Shown: one piece after another, positions 20,601-32,600 of the stretch
Numbering within the stretch: position 1 is the first letter of the stretch
How the letters are laid out: the number at the start of each line of letters is the position of its first letter
Assembly: GCA_963971305.1 (NCBI GenBank)
Contig: OZ020308.1
Span: 21,263,838-21,327,837 of the forward strand
Length of the DNA: 64,000 nucleotides
Source: Arcuatula senhousia
Lineage: Eukaryota > Mollusca > Bivalvia > Mytilida > Mytilidae
Direction of reading: 5' to 3'
Position numbers and translations under genes: made by a program
Notes under the pieces: model-generated
The model's input: only the letters and a program-made list of their open reading frames with translations
The model's database searches: none
Told to the model about the DNA's origin: nothing

Positions 20601-23600
20601 ACATAATGAGTTTCAACATTTCGTATATTGATCATTGAGAGCCTAGATTTCTTTAATAGATTCAAACTAATTTTGCTGCTGGCGGTTGTCCATCGTTTTT
20701 TTTTTCTAAATTGCCGCTTAATTGTGGGCTGTGTCGCGTACACTTATTCCACATCTAATTATTTTCTATTATAAAAGTTGTCTGTCTCCAGTGTCTTGGT
20801 TTTTATACTTTATCTTTTGTAATATTAACCCTTACCATGCGGCTCCCGTCTTTAGACGGGATTGATGACGTCGTTCTCAGTGCGGGTCCCGTCTATAGAC
20901 GGGTTTGAGCGCATTTCATTACAAAACGGTCTAAGACTGTTCTGTGTCTTTCATATTGATTATTATTGATATGAACCCATTTAAGTATGATTGTAGATTA
21001 CTTTTTGATCCAATTATGATCAGTCGACAGTCTTCCTAAAGTTTTATTTACGATTACAAACGTGGAAACCCCCTTTGTGTGACACATTTTTTTCTAAAAA
21101 TAACCACAAATAGATCAATCAATGTTTTGTAAAAAATCGCCCATCTTTTTAAATTCTGATAACAGAAAACTAAAGAATATTAATTTATATTATTGAAAAC
21201 AACAAGTTTCAGGTGGTTTTAAATGTTTTTTACGAAAAATCGCTGCGCAAATTAGTTTTATTTTCCCCCCGCAAGGTTATTTCCCTTTCCACATGAGTCA
21301 TGAATCTAAAAATAGTGAAAGCCTCGTAAAACAACTTTCTTTTAAAATAAAAACATATTTAACTTTTAAAAGGGTATTTTACTAATATCTAAAATCAAAA
21401 TTAAACTAATTCATCGTTTTGTGGTCTTAAAATACGTTTTTAAAAATCATTTTCAATCAACCGGGAAATGGAGATTACTAAAAATGAGGCGTTCCGAAAG
21501 AAGATCAACAATGGACACACAGACAGCGATTTTCAGCAGAAATAAATCTTGATTCCCACGACTACTAGTAAAGTTTTGAATAGCATAAATAATAAATAAA
21601 TAGGGTTTTCTTGGTATAGAATATAAGATTGGTAATGTCGAAATATGTTGTCATTGGCTAAACTTTGCAAAAACCGACTCGCATTTAGGGTATTTAGCCG
21701 GAAGTAAAACGTGACTTGCACCGGTAGATAATATTTTTCGTGTCGTCTGCTTTCTATATAAAAATCGTGTTTATTACTAATATTTAACATAAAGGCAACC
21801 AAACATGATAAATATTTGTTACTATTAAATATTTTTTTCGACGTTTTCTTCATCATTTTCACTGTCTGTCCACTGAAATCTTTAAAAAGGGGGGTGGTTG
21901 ATTTTCTTTCATTCTATCATGGCCTCTGCCATGGCTTCTGATGATCAAAACATATACGAAATATTTGCTGACACTGACAGTGAAAATGAAGAGCAATTTG
22001 AAGGATTTTCAGATGAAAGTGACAATGACGAGAACAATACTGATTTAAATGATAGAAATGACTTGTTTGATGCTGACAACTGGACAAATGGTAGACGTCC
22101 CGCTCTTCATGAAACACCCCAGTTTTCCCAAAATCCTGGCAGGAGGCCACACATTCCTGACAATGCAACTCCTTTGCAATATTTCAACCTATTTGTCAAT
22201 GATAATGATTTTGATGAAATGGCCACTGAAACAAATCGCTATGCAAGCCAGTATCTAAATGCCAACCAAAACCTTAAGCAGCATTCCAGATTTCGCAAGT
22301 GGGTGGACACCACAGCTGCTGAGCTGAAACGCTACTTAGCCCTAATTTTTGCTATGGGTCTCATCTCACAGTCAGACATCAATGAATACTGGAGCACTGA
22401 TCCTGTTACCTCAACTCCCTTTTTCCCTGCTACAATGTCCCGTGACCGTTTCCTGCTTATAACCTCATTTTTCCACTTGGCTGACAATGACCTATATATA
22501 CCGCGTGCACAGCAAGGACACAACCCTTTGTTTAAACTTGGCTCTCTTTATGCAAATGTCAATAACCGGCTTTATTCCACGTACACACCAAACAAATGCA
22601 TTTCTTTGGATGAAGGTATGATTCCGTGGCGAGGTAATCTCTCTTTTAAAGTGTATAGCCCTGACAAACCAGTTAAGTACGGAATAAAGGTTTATATGTT
22701 GTCGGACTCCACCAATGGCTATGTATCCAAATTTAAATTGTACACGGGAAAGTCTCAAGTCGGCCCAAGTGTCTATGGAGCAACTTATGACCTCGTGATG
22801 GACCTTTTAAGGGGGTTATTTCTTAAAGGATATAGTCTATATTGTGACAATTACTATTCCTCCCCACAACTGTTTTGGGACTTGTATGAACTAGGCACTA
22901 CTGCTACTGGAACTGTACGTGTTAATCGCCGTGGTATTCCTCAAGGTTTAAAAGATAAAAAGTTAAACAATCGTGGTGATAATGCAGTAATGAACAATGG
23001 ACCTCTTGAATGTTTGAAATTTCAAGATGGAAAGCCTGTGTACATGCTATCAACCATACATGGATCTGATCTATCAGCCTCACGTCGTAGAGATGTTGTC
23101 ACCGATGCTAACATAATGAAGCCGGACATGGTGTTAAAGTATAATAAATACATGGGTGGAGTTGATAGATCAGATCAAATGATTGCATATACTAACAATA
23201 TAGTAAAGTCATTTAAATGGTGGAAGAAGGTGATTTTTCATGTTCTGGCTGTTGCGGTGCTTGATTCCTACATCCTGTTTAAGTCTGACAATCCAAACTC
23301 TAATGTCACTCATAGGTCATTTAGAAAGAAACTGGTGAATGAACTTATTGAGAACAATCCAGTTGACAATGTTGTAAGGGTTGGCAGGCCAATTAAAACT
23401 CCGCAACAGTTAGAACGGTTAACAGGTCGGCACTTTGCCACTAAGATACATGGCTCAGGAAAGAAAAGCAATATTGCACGTTTGTGTAAAGTATGTAATG
23501 AGGCAGAGAGAAGCAGTGCAGACCTAAGTGCTAACAAAAGGAAGCGCCCAGGTCATGAGACTAGATTTGAATGTAAGGACTGCAATGTTTCTCTCTGTCT

Positions 23601-26600
23601 TGAGCCATGCTTCAAGTTCTTTCATACTTGCCAGGAATATTGTCTTGCTTACAAACGATGGAAAACTACCAATCAACCAGAGGAGGAAGAATAAACTTGA
23701 AAACAATTTGATGTATCAATTTTAATGCTCATGTAATACAATTCATCTTCCAAATGATTCGTTTTGAAATATTGGGCAATACTAGGGATAGAGCTCAGTG
23801 TTCCCCGCTTCTGAATGTTTTTGAAGATTCACATTTCTTACCTGCTACTCCTACACCACTTATATTTTAATGAAACTTTATACAATCTGGTTGTTATATT
23901 GTGAATTTTCATAAATATATATACATACAACAATTCAATTATAAAAGGAAAAAAAATACAACATTCATCATGTTCATCAATTGTTCATGACATTAGTTAA
24001 CTAAGCTACTCGGGTAATATTCTAGTCTTCAGTATAAATGAAAAAATCTTGGCTAATTTTAGCATGTATCACACTTTCAACATAAGAATTTTGTATTGAC
24101 AGTCACATGCTTGAAAACTTTTAAGTAACAAATCAATAAACAGGTTCTTATTTAAAAAAATACAAAAAAAAACCAAAAAAACCCCCCCAAAACTAACAAT
24201 TGAATTTAAAAAACAAGAAGGAGGAAAGAGTTTTTTTCTCAAGTATAGTGAAGGTTTGAATGCATATATATAGGTAGTGTTGATTATCATTTGGTATGTA
24301 TAAAATAATGTAAACTTATATGAATGTCGTCACTACAAAGTGAAAAAAGTCTTTAAATGAAGGAACAGCTGTCCAGGTTAATCATGAAAAAAATAGTTTT
24401 AAAGTAAGTATTAAAGTAAATAAAAAGATAGAATAGTTTATTTTGCGGCATGGGTTTCATGATTATATACAGTATTTGCCATAAGCTGGTTATAAAAAAT
24501 CTATATCATAGCAAAATGCACAATATTTAAATAAATTATCATGCAAAATCTTAAACTTTTTTCTCCAAAATTGAATAAACATGTAAATATATATAATTAG
24601 ACAACTTTATAAAAAATGTAAAAAATTGATCTATATATACCTTCTTTTTCATATACGAAATGTTTAATTTGAGTGATTTCTCTGAGGTTAAAAGGTACAA
24701 ATTATCTTTAAGGTGTCTAAAGAACATATATATAATGTTTCATTACATTAAAACAAGTAAGGGGTGCTATTATGGCTTGCAATTTAAGAAAAGTTACCAA
24801 TTTTTAGAAAAAATGTGTGTTTCCAAGGCCATTACCATGGCAACGGTGTTACCATAGCAACCAATTTACTACAAAAATAACACATGGTATCTTTTAATCC
24901 TTTTCCCTAACTATTAAGGTTGTATGTCTTTTTTTGTTGTTTTTACAAAACATTGATTGGCAGATGTCAAATTTTATTGATTTTCTTAAAACAATTCAGC
25001 ATACAGACAAAATATCTGAAAAACAAGTCAGCATGGTAAGGGTTAAAAACGAAAAATATGGAAATGTGCCAAAAAGACGCGATCCACATATTTAAATGAT
25101 TTTAATAAATGTACAAAAGCAAAATTTCACTGCGTGTGAAGCGCTTTTCTGGATTAACCTTCATCAGACACGCTAGGAGTAGAAAACTTGGAAAACCGGT
25201 AGAATATTAAATTTGATAAAAAAAAAGCCAAAAAATATTACAAAAATGACCAAACAGATAAATTTATCAATTTTTAAAGAAATAGCCAAACGTTGTCAAA
25301 TTTTGGAGATATGTAAACTTTGTCTTTCCAACACATATTCCAGTACTCTAAAATATATAAGAGCATACAACTGAAGCACGGGGAAGCTTTCTAATTTAAC
25401 ATATAATACTTGGATACTCACTTAGATATGGAAATGACCATGAAAGGAAAAGCAGTCAGTGATATTACAATTTGTATATTTTTCCAGTTTGGGAGCATCC
25501 AACAAATACCAGCAAACATCATTGAATAAGCCCCAATGGTTGGAATGGCACATAATATCATCCTAAATTTTGGCGGGGAAAACTCGACTAGATACGGATG
25601 TGAAAGGGTGTAACTAAATCCTGACCCTGCACCTATAAAAAATCGTAATATACAAAACATTTGCCATGAGTTAGAAAACACAGATAAGCCATTTGCCGTA
25701 AATAGAAGAAACTGGCATAAAGCAAAAGAACTTTTCCTTCCATATTTGTCGGAAATTAATCCTGCAATAATTGCTCCCACCAGTAGTCCTGACATTTGGA
25801 CCGTCGTCATAAAGGGGCCGATCCAATCTCTGTCACACACCAAGTCCCACTGCAAAATATGAATTAAAAGAACATTAAAATGACTCAGATTGCTGAGGAA
25901 TTCATATCGTTGCATGGAAAAGTATAATTGTGATTAATATTAACAATATAACAATATGTTAAATGCTATCATAACTTGCTACTTACTACTCTACAGAGTG
26001 TGTCCCCCAAAACATCAAACCCCGCCAAAATTGGGACATGAGGATTCGTTTGGTTTCAACAGATGCTCGGTTTTCTCAGTTTTACTTCTAAAGTATAGAA
26101 AAATTCGACATAAAAGAGAAAAGCTCAGGATTGAGCATAAGATTCAAAGATAGACAAAATAAATTGATAAGGAATACAAGATCAACGATAGACGACAAAG
26201 AAACATGGAGAAGTGCACCATGTCAAAATCAACATAAAGAAACGGCAATTTAAAAAATAAGATTCAAAGATAGACAAAATAAATTGATAAGGAATACAAG
26301 ATCAACGATAGACGACAAAGAAACATGGAGAAGTGCACCCTGTCAAAATCAACATAAAGAAACGGCAATTTAAAAAATCACATGGAAAACTGTCAGCAGT
26401 CTGCTACGGGAACAGAGGTTGCTGCCGTCTGGCATTGGCTCAAGATTGAAAATGAAATAAATAAATTTCCAAACCAATCCCTCATTATAAAAGAATTACC
26501 CATTTTCTGGACATAGAACAATAAACAAAAAGATGACAGGGACAAACAAAAGTTTTGACAAAGATTCATTGCTTAGGGCAGGCACATATAAAATGTCGTG

Positions 26601-29600
26601 GGGTTAAACTAGCTTTTAGCACATCTTTCCACTTATTGATAATCTTGTAAGCACAAAAAATACACTCTAAAAATCAAATCAATAAAAATTCAATTCAACA
26701 TGAGAGAACATTATACATAGAGATTTTTAGAGTGTGTTGTGTTTTCAGTTACTACCGGACCATAGGATCGCAGTGGAAAAAGGCGGTTTGGCCCGCCGTA
26801 AAACCTTGTGAAAACATTTAAGAAATGTTTAAGTGATCATCTCAGTACAACAACCAGTCCAACGCTAACCAAAAATGTAGGTTGTTTATAAGTGCAAAAA
26901 GGTGGTCAACGAATCTGTATGTGTTGATAAAAAATTCATTAAGGTGGTGTTTATTAGGTTTTTTTTGGGAGTTGAGCCCTACAAGTGTTGTGAGATTTCC
27001 AAATCAATGACCTAAAAGCAAAACCTCCAGACTGTTCTTGTGAAAGTTTATTCAAGTATGGTCCCTCTGGTCACGTTATCACTGGTGACCTCAACATCGT
27101 GGAAAATGACTTACTTCGAGATGTTTTGGCTAAAGGACAAATATCGTGAGCATAGACGTATCAACTGGAACTATAACTTTAAAGCAATTATAGATTCAGT
27201 TGAAGACTATGCCAGAAAACGGGCCAAGAAATAACAGGAGAAAGAAAATGACGTTTTGTCGGAGTGGGTTAAAGCTGTGAGTTCTCTGATTTTGAAAAGA
27301 GTCAATTCTTTGGAGGGATAATGAGCACTAACGTAACATCCATTTTTAACTAAGAATGTTGCAGAAACACTGTCAACTTTAGATGACAAATTTGTTGTTG
27401 TACCAGCAGACAAAGCACCAAATAACATAATTTTTGTGTGCAAGGAACAGCTGTACGTGTACATTTGTATTTTTATGTATGTGTCTTTTTTATTTCAAAG
27501 CAATATTCGGCAGGCTCGGGTATATAGTATTCGTCCCTAAAGCATAAGTTACTCAAATAGATGTGAGCAATACCATTATTGTCCATAAAATATAGAGGAA
27601 CGAATTCGCCCGTTAATGAATTATCAAATGAGTACTGTGAAAGATTTACTAGTTCGTGGGGTACCATTTTTCGTGGTTTTCGAAGGTCAGGAAAACCACG
27701 GAATTAAATTCCTAACAAACAGAGAATTAGACATTTTGATAAAGAATTCTTTTAACCACGAGTTCATGAATCCATCCACGAATATGCAATTTACTCCCAA
27801 TCCACGAAGAATTTAAATACTTTCAGTGTATATAAGAAATTCCTGTCTGTAGACTTTGCCTAACACCATTTTTACTGCACTTGACTAATCCTAAAATAGT
27901 CGTCGACATCACAACAAGTGTCTTTAATAGAGAAGAACACGTGTGCTCAACCAATTTTTAAAAAATACACATTATTTCAAATGAGTATTGATGTATGTCA
28001 GTCTGTTTACTTAGGAAATTTTTAACCCTAAAATTTTAACCGACAGCACTAAGACGAGTGTATTACAGTTTGCAAAAACTACTTGCCCTTCCATACCATC
28101 TAAGTTTACCCTTTTTTATTCAAGATTTTGCTTTTGTTTGGCTCCGTTCATTGTTTCTTTGTATACAAATATTTTTTTTCAGGTTTGAATTAATATTTTA
28201 AGGTTTGAAATTGACTACCCCCTTTGTATTTCATTTTTACTAATAGAATTCGGGGGTTAGAGCGCTAATCGTTCGTTGCAATGACGCTTTGTGCGCTCAG
28301 TACACGTTTTAAAAACGTTTAATTGATTTTATGGTCGTAAGACTGACGCTAACCGTACGGTAGACTATCGTTAGACAGACGTTACACGTTCGTTTTCATT
28401 TGGCTTAGCGTTCATCAAACGCATTTCAAAGTGTGCACAACTACTACATAGCGTACACGAGCGTGTGTATTACGTCTTTCCAACTTTTTGTCGGACGTTC
28501 GAATATCTTATTATTAACACATTGGCGAACGTCGGAATTTTTAAGCATGTTCAAAATTTTGCAACGCGCAAACGACGTTCACCAAAGTACGCTGATGTTC
28601 GCTGACGTGCTTGTAGCGTGTTCATAACTTACAAAACTTACGCAACGCACACCAGGCAGCGTGTTAAAAATATATTCTAAAACGTCGACACACGTTGGTT
28701 AACACGTTATTGTGTGACAGGGCCATAAGAGCGCCTCTGAAGAGTCTTGAATAGACGAAACGTGCGTCAGGCGTTGAAAAATTGATTGTCTGGAACTTTG
28801 CTGTAATTTTTATTTATAACATCCATGAAGGTTAGCGCTGCTGGTGTAGTTTTAATTCCCCAAGGTTAGCCGCTCCGGCATCAACACTTTCGTGTTTCAC
28901 CAAAGCTTTAAATCATCGATTAAGATTTCAAAATTGTCTTACCCTAAGGTTCTGCCTACCCATGTAGGTTAATCTTAGTCATAATTTGGTTATCCCTGTT
29001 CGATATTTTTGGCTTTAATGTTCAATGATCTTAATATTCTGGATAAAGTATTAGGCTTTTTCATTTTTTAGTAGAGCGCTTCTGACGAGTCTTCAATAGA
29101 CTAGACACGCGTCATGCGTAACAAAATTGATTGTTTGTTACATTCAACCTGGTTGAAAGGATGGGTTGCGATAAGGCCCTATTTTGGCCCATCTGTAGGC
29201 GAAAAATAAAAAGTATTTCAAAGCCTATTACTTTTTACCTTATTTTGTAGCAAAATGATTGTACTGTTGTGAAAGACTACTTTTAAATCCTTTTGCATTA
29301 ACACGGCTTGGAAAATCGTGTTCAAAATTGACCCATTTTGAATGAAAATTTGATCTTGATTTAAAAGAAATTTCAAGGTAGGGCTTCAATAAAGGGAAAT
29401 TTTGTGCTTATATAGTTGAAGCCAGTGTTAACAATTCTTTAAAAGGTTCATCATACATATACATCACTTTTAAGAACAATTTTGAATTTGAAATGAACGC
29501 TAATTTCAAGAAAAACGAGGAAAACGGAGAGATTTCGCACAATTTTTAACTACTGACAACAAGTTCAAAAATTATAGTCTTTTTAAATTTTCAGTATGTC

Positions 29601-32600
29601 TTGCACGCGGAACCAGCTTGAAACTTGCACAAAAGATGTGTTTTAGTAAAACAAGTTTTCGAATAAAATATTGAGCTGGTTCCGCGTGCAAGACTATACT
29701 TTCGGGAAGGATATATATCACTCATTTGCGCCACTTTCCCATAGGCTCAATGTTAAAATCATTTGTGGTGGTTCATTTCAAGCAATATTTACTAAAAAAA
29801 TAAAAAAGATTTTAAACTTCAGACGTTTATTTTCAAAAAATAGAAATATTAACCTTTCCAACAAGACATTTTATAAAAAAATTTACTAAATTCTATTTTT
29901 GACTTTCGCGGTGGGCTGAAAACGGGTCTTATCGCAACCCATCCTTTTCATTTAAAGTATTTAATATAGTAATTTAGTTGCATATATCTAACCATTTCAG
30001 AAACATTCAAGAGCATTTTTTTTTCGAGAATATCAATGTTACCTGCTAGGTGTTCAAATCAAAGAGCATGTTTACATCATTTTAATCTCTGTGTGTTCTT
30101 ATTGTAAATTGATTTCAGATCAGATTAGCGGGTTGTTCTTATATAAGATTCCGGCTTCATGTTACAGAGGTTTTATATTATATATACAAGTGTGGACTCT
30201 AATGCATATTGCCTAGCAAGCCGCTATGGACACAAAAAGCAAAGGTCTGCTTTAGTAAGTTAAACATAAAAAAAGACTTTATTATTTCTAGGTCCTGCTA
30301 AGGTTTATTGTTGAATTCTATAAGTAGCCTTTGTTGTACACATACTATAAAATCAATCTAAAATTAAGCCATTTTAAGATAAACATGTTGATGAATCTAA
30401 GTCATGTAAGCATTTATCCTAAACATTATTTGTTTTTAGATCAAGTACATTGTACATGTAGGTTTATTATCTCCTACTTAGTTTAAAATAACTGCATCAA
30501 AGTTTGGTTATGTTAGTGGATGAAATAGGAAACTATTGCAGATAGAGAAAAGCTGTTGCTTGCTTAAACCTTCAGCTCATCGAGCTCTACAAAAGTCTAC
30601 ATTGGATCATAGATGTCACAGTCTGTTGTTTATAGGTCTAGATATATACTTATAAATCAGCTTAATGTTTAAGTTTAAAAAAGTTTCAATCTTCAAATTA
30701 TTCTGAGAACAAAAGCTACCAACGGGATTCTGGGAATACCGAAGACGAAAATCAAACATTTATTTTTTGCCTAGAAATTTTTACAATTTTCGTTTTACAA
30801 TATTACTATTTTCAACATTTAGTTGCATTCCAAGCATGAGAAGATGTAAAAAAAAAATCGTACATTGTTATTTTGACTTTTTTCTAAGTGTGACCAAAAG
30901 GCAAACTGGACTCATCCTTTTTTTGTATTTTTAGTCTTGGGCCAATGCAAGACGGCGAGCAGCGATTTATGGTCATGCTGAAGACTGCTGGCTGTTTTCC
31001 ATTGTGATTTTTTAAATTCCCGTTTTTTTATGTTGGTTGTGTCACGTACAATTATTCCACATCTATTTATCGTCTACTTTAATGTTTATCATTTGTCAGA
31101 TCAGCCTATGATTTTGAAGTATATAATATTATATGAAATAAGTTTAAACCCAATGTAGATCTCTTTATGAAAATTTGCAATGTACATGTATGCCTTTAGA
31201 TTTTTTACGTTTAATAGCAATAAATTATATTATAACTCAAACAGGGCCAGATCCAGAATTTTTTGAAAGGGGTTGGTCCACAGAAAGTCCGTTGTGGACG
31301 AATGACGAAAAGGGGGTGGTTCCAGACAAATTTTGCAGAATACCTGCACGTTACTTGCGAAATTTTTGGCGGAAAGGAGGAAAATTCCAACCTCGGAACC
31401 CCTCCCCCCCGCATCCGCAACTGCTCAAATATTTTTGATTGTCACCTATTCAAAGATTGTCCCTCCTTTATGATAGAGACTAAAGCAAACTTATACAGGA
31501 ACGTTGCAATCCATGTTCCGCACACAGGGGGTTGGATTCTCGTCATTTATATTGACTTAAAAAAAAATCGACCCTCTACTCTATAATCCAAGCCCCTGTG
31601 GTTCCGCACAGTTAAAATTATTTTCTGACATGTTTGTAAGACAAGTGTGGCGACTCTGTGTGGTGAATCGACAAAATTGTCAAGCAATGATAACATTTTC
31701 GAACAACCAATAACTTGTGACAAATAAGTTTATTTTTCCGGATCCCGCAATAGCTATGTGAGAAATACATAAAATCATTCATCCTTATTAAAATGACCTA
31801 GATCAAGACAGACGAATGACCCAATGTGGCTATTTTGTCATTTTCTAAAAATCAATAAAATGCTTGAATTGTGTGTGTCTGATTGACCTATTTCTGTCTG
31901 TGATAATCACGTGGTGATAATAAACTATCTTCAATGAATTAACATTTTGCAGTCAAAAATTTATAAAGAAAGTACGCTTAAACATGTGCACAACCTGATA
32001 AAGTACGCTACATGATCTAGTTGAATCGCATTGTTGCTTTAAAACACCGCCAAATAAAAGCATGAAATACGAAGATGTTGTGTACAACTTTTTTGCATGA
32101 TTAACTTATTTTTGGTGTCCGAATAGTATTTTTGTCCTTTAAAACTTTATTCAATTAAATTTTCGCAATCCAAAATCAAATATCCATTTATACGCTAAAG
32201 TTACGCAAGATATGCTACACTGACTAAAATATAATCCGAAGCGGAACACATAATCTACTGGTCGCGGCCATATTGTCTTGATGGGAATCCGAAGATTGAG
32301 AATCCGAATATAGCCACCGAGTGAAAAGTGAAAGTATGTACATTGCAAAGAGCTTTTGTAAATATAGAAACGACGGAAACAAACGACCTAATTGATGTAT
32401 CGCTGACAATCTTTTTATAATAGGTAGTAATAAATATAGAAGACTGATAAAAATTGTTCTTCGAATCATATCATAAAATGTTTAGAAAGACATTAAAGAA
32501 TTTAAAAAATAAAATTACATGAAAGATTCCTGTGTTTTATACATATACATATAAATGGGATTGTTCTTGAACTTGAATTAGGTGGCGATATCTTTTAATT

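Larger units (their letters stand above)
20829..25042 (+). mobile_element. Complete piggyBac transposon
   Basis: TTAA at 20825-20828 and 25043-25046 flanks perfect 12-bp inverted ends, CCCTTACCATGC (20829-20840) and GCATGGTAAGGG (25031-25042). The 4214-bp element encodes one intact transposase (21919-23694). Two subterminal hairpins near the left end (20845-20860 and 20888-20903) have the form CCCGTCT..AGACGGG. It occupies most of SLC22 intron 2, in the opposite orientation to that gene. Intact ends and ORF suggest an autonomous, recently mobile copy. Confidence 0.93.
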
